A stretch of DNA of 64,000 nt from Geosiphon pyriformis (taxonomy: Eukaryota; Glomeromycota; Glomeromycetes; Archaeosporales; Geosiphonaceae): NCBI GenBank assembly GCA_016748015.1, contig JAAOMT010000254.1, forward strand, positions 1 to 64,000, in the 5' to 3' direction. This document shows positions 35,940 to 47,928 of the stretch, one piece after another. The notes under the pieces were generated by a model. The model did not search any database, was not told where the DNA came from, and saw only the letters and a list, made by a program, of their open reading frames with translations. Position numbers and translations under genes: made by a program. Each line of letters starts with the position of its first letter. The stretch's first letter is position 1.

Positions 35940-37690
35940 TTATAACTCCAATTTTTGTCTATTCTGACTTCAGTAAAAAATTCCAGTTAGCCACTAATGC
36001 TTTACATATAGTCTTTAGTATTACTCTATTACAATTAAATAATAATGGCAATAAATAAGTAATTGTTTATGTTAGCAGAACTCTTAAACCAACTGAATTC
36101 AAATATGGTTTAACCAAATTAGAAGCAGCAGTTATTATCTAAACTTTTAAACATTTCTAATAATATCTCTAAAATAAATTTCAATTTAATATTATTACTA
36201 ATAATATTAGCCTTAAATGGCTTAATAAAAAGAGTTTTAAACTTAGTGTAAAACAATTCTAATAAACTAATTTTCTTGCAGATTACAAATACATTATATA
36301 TTACAAATCAAGAAAACTATATACCAATATAGATAGCCTTTTAAAAATGAGATAAAATTAGAATTAACATTTATAATTCAATAATTTAATAATAACAAAC
36401 AATTAATAAACAATAAATTCCAAAAATTACAACATTAAAAATTATTTGGAAACTCTTATTATGTTAGAAAACTGGTTTCCAATTGAAAAGTAGTAATTAC
36501 AACACCAATCAAAGCAATACTTTATCCATTACAACAAAATCTATTATCAAAATTGTAAAAACTTAACAAATTTATTCAGATTAGTTCAACAAAATGAAAA
36601 AAAAACCATCTTATATAACATATACACAGATTTTTTATCAACATACTTAAGAAAAAATAATATAATTCAAAGAACACTTGAATATTATGTTTGGTTTCAC
36701 ATGCACAAAAATATTTGACAATATATAAAATTATGTGATAGTTGTGAAAAAAGAAAAAGAACTCTCTTTACTGAATCTTTAAATTCAATTAAAATTAGAC
36801 AATCTTTTAACAGAGTGAAAATTAATTTAGTTAGACCACTACTTATTACAATTTAAGAAAACTGTTATATTGTAATTGTAATAGATTATCTTATTAAATG
36901 GCCCAAAATCAGAGCCATTTAAAAAGCAAACACAAAATTAATAGCAAATTTTATATATAAAAACATTATTTTAAACATAGATATCCAATTGAATTCTTAT
37001 CTAATTAAGAAATACATTTTGTGAAAAACTTAATACAAAAAATTTGTAAATAGTTTAATATTAAACAATCTTTATTATTACTATATTATCTATAAACAAA
37101 CAGATTAGTAAAATGTTTTAACCAGACATTGTGTGAATTTTTAGCCAAAATTTTAACCAATTTTGAACAGGAATGAAATATCTTTATTCTATTAGTATTA
37201 TTAGCTTATAAAACACTAAAACAAAATATCATAAAACATATGTTATTTAATTTTACTTATAGAAAAACAGCAATATTACCAATAAACTTTACTGTAAAAA
37301 CATATTCAATACAATCAATTACAGAAAAAAACTTTTAAAAGACACTCTAATAAAGAGTCTACATCTTTCTTAATACATTGAAAAAAAAACAAATAGCAGC
37401 AACTCATATTGAATACTTTTAAGCTCAATAAAAAAAATAGCATAACAACAAATTACTACCAATTACCAATAAATTTAAAATCAGAAACAAAGTTTTTTTA
37501 CACAAAATTAAGGCTAAAAAACAGTGAAATAGAAAATTTGAACATAAATAAAATGAACTATTTTATATTCACGAAATCTTAGACAATAGATTATATAAAT
37601 TAAGACTTGCTAACAAAGTTCTAGCCAAAATTGCACATAAAGATTAATTGAAACACTATTATTCCAAAAAAAATCTTGAATTATTAATTT
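35940..37690 (+). pseudogene. RNase H and integrase relics of element D
   Basis: 35940-36355 matches the element-A RNase H segment (VYVSRTLKPTEFKYGLTKLE...). 36640-37330 gives a zinc-binding-like region, an integrase core (NRLVKCFNQTLCEFLAKI) and RTLKQ-like blocks. 37470-37690 matches the GPF-type end. Frames are broken throughout. Confidence 0.6.
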
Positions 37691-37999
37691 CACAAATTGG
37701 TATACATTCTTTTTTAATTAATCTTGAAGATATTTTCTGAAATTTAGAATTAATAATTGTAATAAAACAATAAACAAACCTAAACATTTAATTTATTTTA
37801 TTAGTATTTCTTTTAAAATAATATAGAAACATTAAAAATAGTAAAATAATTACCAAAAAATATCCAAACCAAAAATATGTAAAACCTCTATACTAAAAAT
37901 AATTTCTTTTTTTGTTTTTACAAATTTAAATAATTTTCATTCAATTTTATAATACTTATTTCCTAAAACATTTAATAAATATTCCAAAAATTAATGATA

Positions 38000-38365
38000 G
38001 CATTATAAATACTTCCAGATTTATCTATAATAGTTAATAGAAATCAAATTAATTATACTCAAAAAGAAACTACAGCCTTAATAGTAAATAATTTTCAGAA
38101 ATATCACCCTTATAGAAAAAACACAAAAAATTATTTTGGAAGTCAATTACCAGAACTTTTGAAACAAGTTTTAAAAAAAAACTTATTATTTACATCCATA
38201 AACATTTTTCTAAATGCCACAATACAACAAAAACTTCAAATGTATTTTAATGATAACAGTAAATATATTCTTAGTTATAAATATTTCCAAATTGGAAAAA
38301 CACTGTACCAACAAAAACTGAAACTTGAAGCAACTAATCTTACTTCTAAAGCTATACAAAAGTAA
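38000..38365 (+). pseudogene. Conserved 3' ORF relic of element D
   Basis: Reads NATIQQKLQMYFNDN...YKYFQIGKTLYQQKLKLEATNL, aligning with the unknown ORF downstream of integrase in element A (NATIQQRLQLCLNEK...YRYFHIGKTLYKRKLN). The homologous position shows it belongs to the element. Function unknown. Confidence 0.65.
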
Positions 38366-38633
38366 ATACATAATAAATTCAAAACAACAACTGGACTAAC
38401 AAATGTTTAATATAGACTTAGAACAGCTTTTAAACTTTACATATTTAATATGTGTAAAAATGTTCTACAAAATCCAATACTTCAATCAATAAAAATTTAA
38501 TATATTGGCAAGCTTACAAAATAAAAATTTCAACAATTTTTGGACCAAATCATTTCAATAATTTTGGATCACTATTTCAAAATCACAGATAGTGCTTGGA
38601 TTTTAATGGAGCTCAGTTTTAAAGAAGATTATA

Positions 38634-39066
38634 TATTATCAGTAGAATTTTAATCATTAAATTAGCATGAAATTACTTTTATAATTTCTATTATTAATTA
38701 GCATATATTAATATTATTTCAATTATCACTTATTAACTTAATCAAATTATCAAATATTATTATTTAATTAATAATCTAAGTTGTACAATAGAAATTAAGA
38801 TAATTAAATTACACAATACTCCAAATTATATAATATTTAAAAATTTATTGAAATTTGTAAAAATTTGCAAAATATTTTAATAATTTACTGAAATTGGTCA
38901 TAGTTTATAGAAACAACTTGTAGTTTGTCAAAATATATTTTTAGTTTATCAAAATGATAGCAAAGAGAAAAGTTTAAGTTTATAAACTAGTATTATAACA
39001 AGTTATATAAAAAAAACTTCTCTAAAAAAATGTATCTTATTCAGAATTATATTATTTACAATATAT
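38634..39066 (+). repeat. Element D 3' LTR, left part
   Basis: Starts TATTATCAG, the decayed form of TGTTACCAG, and is the reverse complement of element A's LTR (end half) with many C-to-T and G-to-A changes. It is interrupted at 39066/39067 by element B and continues at 55394. Confidence 0.75.
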
Positions 39067-39701
39067 TGTTATGGGTTGGAATAATACACTAATAGATAGC
39101 AAGAGAGAACAAGATTGTAGAGTGATGAAAATAATCAAAAAGAGTGTTACAATAAAAATATGAATTAAATGAGTAAGGATTCAATATACATGATCAGTCT
39201 TATAAAAATTACAGTTGTAAATCTTTTCTAAAAATCTGAAAATAGAAAAATAGTCCATGATTGTCAACAAAATAACATTACTGCTATTATTCTATCCCTC
39301 AACTCGACAATTTTTAGAATCAATAATAAGTATTATTGTGTTTTTCAATTATTTTTTTATTCAATGAATTACAAGAGTAAGCAATTGCTTTTTAGGCTAA
39401 TTCTAACAAATACAAATCAAAAAGAGGAAAAAATAAGATATGTAAATACCAACAAGTAATCTTTTATCCTAAGATATTCAGATACTTAAAGATAGAAAAA
39501 AAGAATAAGTGATATGAGAGAAAGTAATTAATAGTGTTTTATTTCATTATCTTGATCATATCTTTCTACAGTTAAGAAACTCATTGCTTATATAGCTATT
39601 AAAAGTGGTTAATGATTAGATCAACAGTCAGATCATTGATTAAAAATAAGGTGGCTAATATATGTAATAATTAATAAAAAGTATGAGTTTTAACTATAAC
39701 A
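39067..39701 (-). repeat. Element B 3' LTR (635 bp)
   Basis: Written on the plus strand, it starts TGTTATGGGTTGG and ends ACTATAACA, and pairs with 54660-55393. The 4 bp before it (ATAT) equal the 4 bp after the right LTR, a weak target duplication in AT-rich sequence. Confidence 0.8.
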
Positions 39702-42086
39702 TTATTTTTTTTAAAGAGATTGAACTCTAATAAAATCAAGCTATTTATGAGATAATTTATTTAAAGTTTTATTTAACTCAAAGCTAACTAGTTTATTAAA
39801 GTCTTTAGTAAATAAGATATATAATATTTGAGACAAAATGAGTTTTGTATAAGTGTTTTGGCTCTTCTAGCAATAGTTAAAACTCTTGAAATATCTAATT
39901 ATATAATGCCCAAAATTTCTGCCTATATCTCTAAAGTTGTTTTTTTTATTAGTTTTATATCCTCTATGATTTTACCAAAATAACTATAAAGTTCTAATTG
40001 CCTTCCATATAACAAGTTTTTGTCTATAGGCAAGATTTTTTAAAGTGTTTTTCCAATTGTGCTAGAAGATAGAAGTATAGCTGTTGTTATACTTTTCAAC
40101 AAATATTTATCTATTTTGCTACCAATTTTTTCTTTTCTGGTAGTGGTGTTTTTGGATTTAATAACAGTATGTGTTCTATTGTTATCAGTTATGGTAGTCT
40201 GTTTTTTAATGGTCAAAGTAACATTTAAATAGTTTTTGATCCAATATTCATAGAAAGTATAAAAGACATTTTGAATGGTTTGATCCAAAAAATAATTGTT
40301 TATGTTGATTGAAAATATTTCTGTTTTGAAAATAGTGTATTTATTTATACCTAATTTTTGCTGATTATTTGGGTCAGTATTACCATAACAGACAAGCAAT
40401 TAAGTTGTTTATAATATTTTTTAAGTTGTGTACTATAACCAAAACAATCATTGAAGATTGTTCCAAATTAATTTTGTAGAATATAAGAATTATTGTTTAA
40501 AACTTTGTTGACTAAAAAGAGTTCTTTTTACTGGTTAGAGAATTTATTACTATAGATATTGTCTCTGTCTGAATGATATTCCAATACTAAGTTACTAATA
40601 TTTAAGAAAAATGTTTTATAAGTTTTCTTTTTCTTAAGTTTTTCTTGGAACTGTTTTATTTTTTTAAAGGCAATTATTTATGTTTCTACTAATAAGTCAA
40701 GAATAGTACCAAGTTTTTTTTGCAAAATGTCTTTATAATTCTCTATTGTAATTTTTTTAAAGAATATTGTTTCAATATTAGTTTCTATTAGTAGTATTGC
40801 CATGTATTCATAGAGCAGATAAAAAGATTTATAACTTGTTATGTCATGATTTACAGTTCTATAAGCAAACAAAACTGAAAGCAGTACTTTGTTTTATAAG
40901 TTTGTTTCTTTACTGGTTTTGGTTAAGGTTTTACATAGTATTCTATTGAAATATTCTATTAGACTATTTGTTTGAGAGTGGTAAGGAGAGGAAAGTTTAT
41001 GACATATTCCCATTTTTTTACAAAGTTTTTTAACCAGTGTACTAAGAAAAGCTTTTTTTTATTAGATAAAAGTTTTTTGGGGCAGCCATAACAGCAGATA
41101 ATATCTTCATAAATAAAATTGGCTATTGAGACTGCTGTTTGATCTAAAATAGCTCTTGCTTCTACCCATTTTGTAAAATAGTTGGTAGCTGTAATAATGT
41201 ATTTATTGCCATCAGAAGTTATTGTTAAAAGTCCAACAACATTTATACTAATTCTGTTAAATAATTGGTCAATAGAGATTAGATAAATATTTTTTTTTCA
41301 ATTGGGGGGTTTTTTTTTAACAAGTATTACAGGTTTTAATGTATTTAGCAATGTTTTTTCTTAAGATAGACTAATAATAATAAGCTATAATTTTCTGTAT
41401 TGTTTTTGTTTTTTCAAAGTATTTAATTAATGGATCAATATGCATGTTATAGATTACAATTTCTCTTTTTTCAAATTTAATAACTTTCTGGGGGTGGTTA
41501 TAATCTTTTTTATTTCTTTTGTAAAGTTGGTTTTGGCAAATTAAATAAAAATTTGATTGTTTGTGCAAATGTTTTTTTTGCTGTTAAGTGTATTTTAATG
41601 GATATTGTCTTTTAGCCAAAAATTCTATTAATGCAGAGTAGTTGTTTAAGTCCATTATCATGTTTGTTTGTAAGAGAGTTACTAATAATTAAGTTGGTTT
41701 GGTTAAAAAGTTGTACTATCACTGAATGGTAAGTCTAGAAAAAGCATCAGTGTTTTGATGATTTGCTTTTTTGTGGTGTTGAATATTATAGTCAAATTCA
41801 TCCAAGTGGAGTATTCAGTAAGTTATTTGTTTGTGTTCTAACTTCTTTTTATTGTGCTGTCAAACCAAGGCTTGATGATCTGTTATCACTAGGAATTTTA
41901 CACCAAAAAAATATTGATCCCAATAACTAGTAGTTCAGACTACTATTAAGCATTCTTGTTCAGTAACTGAATAGTTTTTTTCTGTTGGTGTGAGAGTTTT
42001 ACTGGTATATATTATAACATATTCTTTGCTATTTTCATTTTTTTGTGAAAGAATAGCACCAAGTCTATAGCCAAATACATTAGTGT
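39702..42086 (-). mobile_element. Element B internal, 3' half: RNase H and integrase
   Basis: In element direction: RNase H relic near 42086-41700, zinc-binding region at 41568..41371 (QNQLYKRNKKDYNHPQKVI, YNMHIDPL), integrase core to about 40678 (AYRTVNHDITSYKSFYLLYE), and a different, unrecognised ORF at 40399..40040. The frame is broken in many places. Element A splits B at 42086/52105, within the RNase H/RT coding region. Confidence 0.65.
40040..40399 (-). pseudogene. Unrecognised ORF at the 3' end of element B
   Basis: 119 residues, hydrophilic after an initial segment, with NVFYTFYEYWIKNYLNVTLT and a Thr/Lys-rich stretch. It lies after integrase, where element A has its own, dissimilar 3' ORF. 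It could be an integrase tail or an element-specific protein. Confidence 0.35.
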
Positions 42087-43069
42087 TGTTACCGGAGGTT
42101 TTTGGTCTCTTTTCTTAAATGTTGTCGATGCTTGTTTGCTGTGAATTCACGTTTTCTGGATGTGGTTGAACCTCCAATAACTGAATTTATCTTCAAATTA
42201 TCTTCTATAATTTGAACTGCTGGGCTTATAAGTGGAATAGCCAATTTTGTGCCAGTTGCTTTATGTAGTTATATTGTAGTAAACGTCAACTTTTTCCCAG
42301 AAAATGCTTGTCTGGAAGCTCACTAAAAAAAATGTGTAGTTACTTTGCTGTAAAAGTCAACTCTTCTACAGAAATTTTGTCTGTAGACTATCCTAATGAT
42401 TGTAATAAGAAAAGAAAAGAAAAATAAAAAAAATGTAAAAAAAATAGAATTTTATCAAGGGAAATGTTTTCTATCCAGGCCTGGAGTCACTAACAGTTTA
42501 CTGAAATTGGTAGCTAATCAATTTCAAAACGTTAGTTGGGTTTTGGGGATTTTCCAAGTGCAATAATTAAAGAATTTGGTTTTTCAAATTATTTGATATT
42601 TATTTCTTTGTGTGTGTGTAGAAATGGTTCTAAGTGATAAATCTAAAGTAAGATACATTTTCTTGAAGAGAGATGCTTTTCTTTTATATAACTTGTTGTA
42701 ACACTATTCTATAAACTTGAACTTTGCTATTTTCTACAATTTCGCTGAACTAAAGATACATTTTGGCAAACTACAAATTATTTCTGAAAATTATTAGATA
42801 TTTTGGTGAACTATCAATTATTTCAGTGAATTTCTACAAATTTTGGCGAACTTTTTGAATGTTACATAGTTTGGGGTATTGCATGATTTGATCATCGCAA
42901 TTAGGTTACATTTGTGTTGTGTACAAATTGGATTATTAATTAAATGATAATTTCGGACATTTTGCTAATGTAATAAGTAATAATTTGAAACAATAATATA
43001 TGCTAATTAATGATAAGATTTATAAGATAATTTTATGCTAAATAATATCTCTAATTTTGTCTGGTAACA
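42087..43069 (-). repeat. Element A 3' LTR (983 bp)
   Basis: Written on the plus strand, TGTTACCGGAGG...TCTGGTAACA. It has the same length as 51122-52104, with no indels. About forty differences were counted by eye, all but one of them transitions. Confidence 0.92.
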
Positions 43070-43549
43070 TAACCTCTTCCTCAAGATTGAGCTTTGTCGA
43101 AGTCCAAGTACTGTCTGTAATTTCCAGATAGTAATCCACAATTATTGAAGAAATTTGGTCTGAAAATTGTTGAAATTTCAGTTCTGTGAGCTTTCCAATG
43201 TATTGAATCTTTAAAGGTCATAAAATTGGGTTTTGTAGAACATTTTCACAGGTGTGGAACAAGTCATAAAGTCTAAGAACAGCTCTGAGCTTGTAGCGAC
43301 TGTTTGTTGGTCCAGTTGTTGTCTTGAATTTGTTGTGAAGTTGTTTCTGAATAGCTTCTTTTGTGAGGTTTGCTGTTGTAAATTCAGTTTCCGTTTATAG
43401 AGTGTTTTTCCAATGTGAAAATATCTATAGATTGGAGGATATTCAGTGTTTTTCTCATTGAGACACAGTTGAAGTCTTTGTTGAATTGTAGCATTTGGTG
43501 AAATACTAATTGGAGTGAGCATTAGGTTTTCTCTTAAAGCAAGCTTTAA

Positions 43550-43690
43550 AAGTTCTGGCAAGTAAATTCCAGAATAACTTCTTGTGTTCTTCTTATATGG
43601 GTGATATTTTTGTGAATTTAGGGCTAAATTTGTAACTACTTCTGTTTGGGTATAATTAATGTGGTTTCCAGTAACAGTAATGGATAATTC
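43550..43690. repeat. 141-bp direct repeat, copy 1, beside adapter sequence
   Basis: Identical as read to 43709-43849. The two copies are separated only by the 18-nt adapter sequence, which indicates a misjoin rather than a biological duplication. Confidence 0.9.
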
Positions 43691-43708
43691 CTGTCTCTTA
43701 TACACATC
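43691..43708. other. Tn5/Nextera mosaic-end sequence (library artefact)
   Basis: CTGTCTCTTATACACATC matches 18 of the 19 bases of the Tn5 transposase mosaic end used in tagmentation libraries. Its translation gives the well-known artefact peptide DVYKRQ. Confidence 0.95.
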
Positions 43709-43849
43709 AAGTTCTGGCAAGTAAATTCCAGAATAACTTCTTGTGTTCTTCTTATATGGGTGATATTTTTGTGAATTTAGGGCTAAATTTGTAACTACTT
43801 CTGTTTGGGTATAATTAATGTGGTTTCCAGTAACAGTAATGGATAATTC
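43709..43849. repeat. 141-bp direct repeat, copy 2, beside adapter sequence
   Basis: Second copy of 43550-43690, starting AAGTTCTGGC and ending GGATAATTC. The unique sequence resumes at 43850. Confidence 0.9.
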
Positions 43850-44123
43850 AGGTATTGTTTTTAAAGCTAACATTAGTTTTTGGGATAATTGTTGAATGTT
43901 TTAAGGAATAGACATTATAAGAGATTTGAAAATAAAAGAAAATTATTTTTGGTGTATGGGTTTTTATGTTATTTTTTTTTTGTTTTGATTGTTTCTAAAT
44001 TATAAGGGAATAACTAGTAAAATTAAATTAAGTGTTCAGGTTAGAAGGTTGTTTAATGACAACTATTGGTTTTAAGTTTTGGGGAATATCTTCAGGATTG
44101 ACTAAAGGGAAATATGTACCAAT

Positions 44124-45260
44124 TTATGGAATTAATGGTTTAGGATTGTTTCTGGAATAATAGTGTTTTAAACAATCTCTATGTGCAACTTTTGCTAGGA
44201 TTTTGTCATTAAGTCTTAGCTTGTATGATCTATTGCTTAGGACTTCATGGATAAAGAATGGTCCATCCCATTTATTTTCAAATTTTCCACTCCATTGTTT
44301 TTCAGCTTTAGTTCTGTGTAAGAGAACTTTGTTTCCGATTTTAAATTCATTGGTAACTGGAGGCAATTTGTCATTATGCCATTCTTTTTGTCAAGTTTGG
44401 GAGTGTTTAATATGGATGGCTGCTATTTGTCATTTTCCTTCCAATGTGTTAAGCAGAGTGTAGGCTCTTCACTAAAGCGTTTCTTGGAAATTGTTTTCAT
44501 CGATTAGTTGTGCTGGGTATGTTTCTACTGTGAAACTAATTGGTAATGTTGCTGTCTTTCCGTAAGTTAAATCAAATAGTGTGTGTTTTGTGGTATCTTG
44601 TTTTAGTGTTCTGTATGCTAGCAACACTGATGGAATAAAGATATCCCACTCTTGCTCAAAATCGGTTGAGACTTTGGCTAATGACTCACACAATGTTCTG
44701 TTAAAACGTTCCACAAGTCCATTTGTTTGTGGATGGTAGGGCAAAGACAAAGGTCTTTTGACATTGAATTGTTCGCAAATTTCTTGTATCAGATTGTTCA
44801 CAAAGTGCATCCCCTGATTGGATAAAAGTTCAATTGAACATCCATGTCTACAAATGATGTCTTCGTAGATGAAATTTGCTACTGATTTTGCATCTGCTCA
44901 TTGAATGGCTCTGGTTTCGGGCCATTTAGTAAGATAGTCTACAGCTACTACAATATAACGGTTTCCTTGAGTGGTAATAGATAGTGGTCCGACTAAATCG
45001 ATACCAACTCAGTTAAAGAGTTGTCCAACTTTAATTGGATTTAATGATTCAGTAGGGTGTGTTCTTTCTCTTCTTTGACTACTATCACAAGATTCAACAT
45101 ATTCATGAATGTCTTTTCTCATTTGAGGCCAAAAATAGTATTCTAGTGTTCTTTGGGTGGTGCCATCTTTTTCGAAGTGTGCTGATGAAGGATCTGAGTG
45201 CATGTTGTATAATATAGTCTCTTTTTTTTGTTCTTGTATTAATCTGAATGGTTTGTTTGG
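44124..45260 (-). pseudogene. Integrase region of element A
   Basis: 45203..45009 carries the zinc-binding region (SDPSSAHF...YYFWPQMRKDIHEYVESC), with the second Cys of the C-x2-C pair apparently Ser. 44980..44472 is the DDE core: VDYLTKWPE region, then LSNQGMHFVNNL, where the second catalytic Asp is Asn (AAT), and GLVERFNRTLCESL with the Glu. 44366..44124 is the GPF-type C-terminal end (KWDGPFFIHEVLSNRSYKL). Family integrases insert cDNA into chromosomes. The lost Asp and the interrupting stops make this copy inactive. Confidence 0.75.
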
Positions 45261-45464
45261 GTTTTTGAAATTTCAATGATAAATAATGTTGTTGTGTAGA
45301 AAATATTGTTTGGCTTGTTGTTGTAGTTGATGTTTTTCATCTGGAGACCAATCTGTTGGGATTGTTAATGTTTCCAAATATTGCTTGAGATTGTTGTAGT
45401 TTTTTGAATTCATTGTTTGTTGGCTCTTTTGGTTGGTTAAGTTGAGTGTTGGTTTTTGTGTTTT

Positions 45465-45990
45465 CTAATCTTGTCTCATTCTGGAGAGACAGTCAACATT
45501 GGTGTAAAGTTTTCCTGGTTTGTGATGTACTATGTATTGATAGTTTGCTAGAAATCCTGTCCATTGGGTTTGTTTTACATTCAGCTGAGTATTTTTGTTC
45601 TGAAGCCATTTGAGTCCAATATTATCAGTGATAATATCGAATTCTTTAGGCCTAAGATAAAGGTTAAAGTGGTGTAGGGCCCAAATTACGGCTGCTGTTT
45701 CTAGTTCTGTGGCAGGATAATTCTTCTCAGCTGGTTTTAATGTTCTGCTGGCATAGGCGATTACTCGCTCATTTCCATTGTCATCCAATTGTAATAGGAT
45801 AGCACCAAAGACAGTATAAAAGGCATCTGTTGCTAATCGGAATCGGTTGCTGAAATCCAGGTAGGCAAGGATTGGAACTGTTGTCAGTTTTTCTTTGAGA
45901 ATTTCAAAAGCTTTTTGGTATTCGGTAGTTTATTTGTATTCAACGTTTTTGGTGATGAGCTGGTTGAGGGGTTTGCAATTTTTAAGAATC
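45465..45990 (-). pseudogene. RNase H region of element A
   Basis: 45788..45465 reads NERVIAYASRTLKPAEKNYP, AVIWALHHFNLYLRPKEFDI and HHKPGKLYTNVDCLSRM, typical of Ty3 RNase H ending before the integrase linker. The preceding segment (ATDAFYTVFGAILLQ-like) is split by stops and frame changes. It degrades RNA in RNA-DNA hybrids during reverse transcription. Confidence 0.75.
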
Positions 45991-47133
45991 CTTTGATAAA
46001 CTTCCGATAGTAGGATGCTAATCTTATGAATCCTCTTAGTTCTGTAGTGTTTTGAGGAGTTTTGAAGTTTTTGACAATGTTGATTTTTCCAGGGTCTGGT
46101 TTGATTCTATCTTTACTAATGATATGACCAAGGAAGGCCAGGCTTGTTTTTCCAAAGTAGCATTTTTTGACATTAAGTTTTAGTCCTGCTTTTCGTAATC
46201 GTTGAAAAACTTCTTACAGGTGTTTTAAGTATAATTCGAATGATAGAGAATAAACATCAGTATCGTCAAGATAAACGACTACTGACTTTCAAAGAAGTCT
46301 TTGGTACACAACATCCATTAATCTCTGAAACATTGCTGGTACATTGCATAATCCAAAAGGCATTACATTGAACTCATAATTTTTGCCTTGGGTGGTGAAT
46401 GCTGTTTTGGGTGATCTTTGGAGTCCATAGCAACTTGCCAGTAACTGCTTTCTAAATCTAGTGTTGAAAAGTATTTGGATTTTCCAAGAGCATCTAACAT
46501 GTTATTGATTCGGGGAAGGGGGTAGGCGTTTCCAATTGTAATACTGTTGAGTTGTCAATAATCAACACAAAATCGGATCTTTCCATTTTTCTTTTTAACT
46601 AGCACTACAGATAAAGCCCAAGGACTCATAGAGGGTTGGATGAGTCTATTGTTAAGCATTCATTGTACTTCTTCTCAGATAAATTGGTGGCTTTCTGGAG
46701 CAACTTGATATGCTTGTTGTCTTCTTGGTTTGGCATCTCCTGTATAAATTTAGTGTTGGACCAAATTGGTTCTTCCTAAGTCATTGTTGTTTTCAGCGAA
46801 GATATTGGCAAATTCTATAATTAGCTCTTTGAGCTGGGTCTGTTGTTGTGGTTCAAGTTGTCCCATGTTGATTCGAGATAGTTTTTCTATGACAACATAA
46901 TAGTTTTCGGAGCTGGGGTTTGGGTTGATTTTTGGTAATGAATGTCCAATAATTTCAGAGAAATCGGAAACTGTTTGGGGTAATTCTTGTTGAAATATAT
47001 TACTGTGAATAACTCCAATTTCTAAATTATTTAAGAAAATTATGAGGTAATTATTGGGGTTGTAAAAAGTAACTCGGACTTTTTTTGTTCTTTCTGAAAT
47101 ATAAATGTTTGGGATCAAAATATTATGTTCCAA
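45991..47133 (-). pseudogene. Reverse transcriptase region of element A
   Basis: 47133..46750 is the pre-RT linker (EKLSRINMGQLEPQQQTQLK...FAENNNDLGRTNLVQ). Below it the RT fingers and palm follow, with VVVYLDDTDVY around 46290-46255, so the catalytic YLDD is intact. Single-base stops (Trp/Gln codons to TAG/TGA) interrupt the frame at several points. Confidence 0.75.
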
Positions 47134-47460
47134 GCAAACTTGTTCATTGGACTCAAAAATTTGTTGTGTGGCTGTTGGCTTTAGGCAGATGTAGATTTCT
47201 GGATGTTCTCCAAAGGGTGAAATGGTAATCAGTTGTGGAAGTCTAAGAATCTGGTGGGATTCGTTCTATATGTTAAGAGCTATATTAACTGGAACTGTGA
47301 ATCATCCAGTTGAACCAAAATCTTGGGTTCTTCTATCACTTTTTCCTAATTGTTCTCTTTGATTGACTAGTTGCAAACCCGAAATGTTGATTAAGGGTAG
47401 GTAAATAGCTTGGGCAATTTTTTCAGCATGTTTGATCTTGAATGGTTTGTCAGTTTCATT

Positions 47461-47838
47461 TTAAAGCATCACTGTAATGTCTTCAGTATATCTAGCATCA
47501 ATTATTTCTCTTTTAACATTGATTCCTTTGCTTGCCAAAGAAGACCGGGAGATGATTTGAACCATTGCTCCTGGCGGGATTTCAAGTGCAATTTTGAGGT
47601 TGATTTTTGTGAGAGATTTGGGTTTGAGAACAAGTGTATCCTTGCCTGGATATCTTAGGTCATATCCAGCATCAATTTCGTGTGCTTTTTCAGGTTTTAT
47701 TCCTTGTCCATTGTTTTTGAAGTATTTAAGTTGTAAGGCAGGCTGATTTTTAATAAGATAGATGGGTGTTGCTTCAATTTTTTCTGTTGCTTCAGGTTCT
47801 CCAAATTTAATTTTGTTCTCATCATTTTCACTGGGCAA
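47461..47838 (-). pseudogene. dUTPase domain of element A polyprotein
   Basis: Contains HEIDAGYDLRYPGKD (motif 1), PPGAMVQIISRSSLASKGI (motif 2) and IIDARYTEDITVML (motif 3), the signature order of trimeric dUTPases, which hydrolyse dUTP to dUMP and limit uracil in new DNA. It lies between protease/linker and RT, in the same direction as the polyprotein. In motif 3 the usual glycines are replaced (KRE for a Gly-rich turn, TED for a G-containing turn), consistent with G-to-A decay. Element D carries the same domain at the same place, so it is a family feature. Confidence 0.8.
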
Positions 47839-47928
47839 GGGGATACTAAGAGCATAGCATTCAGGACATTACTGTTCATCACAAGGCATAATGTATTCTT
47901 CACATAACCTAATGTTCATTTGCTCTAA

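Larger units (their letters stand above)
30400..39066 (+). mobile_element. Element D: decayed Ty3-type LTR retrotransposon, continued at 55394-55923
   Basis: Plus-strand order: protease relic, Cys-rich region, dUTPase, RT, RNase H, integrase with GPF-type end, a 3' ORF, a purine tract, then the 3' LTR. Internal decay is extreme: nearly every G/C-containing codon has moved towards A/T, with dense stops. The tract before the LTR (TTTTAAAGAAGATTATA) is the G-to-A version of element A's GAGGAAGAGGTTA. No 5' LTR was found, and the left end near 30.4 kb abuts the hAT relic. The 3' LTR is interrupted by element B, and the dUTPase-RT linker carries an inverted LTR-like pair. Confidence 0.7.
43211..43873 (-). 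pseudogene. Conserved 3' ORF of element A (assembly-inflated)
   Basis: An ORF of 220 codons between integrase and the 3' LTR. Residues 10-53 are repeated after a 6-residue bridge (DVYKRQ) that is the translation of a Tn5 mosaic end. Without the 159-bp artefact the ORF would be about 167 residues. The real part includes ELSITVTGNHINYTQTEVVT, NATIQQRLQLCLNEK and YRYFHIGKTLYKRKLN. A homologue sits at the same place in element D (38000-38365). It has no membrane segment or signal peptide, so it is not an obvious envelope protein. Function unknown. Confidence 0.7.

Noticed and set aside
43550-43849. A biological internal duplication in the 3' ORF
   Set aside because: The two copies are joined by a Tn5 mosaic-end sequence, so library or assembly artefact is far more likely.
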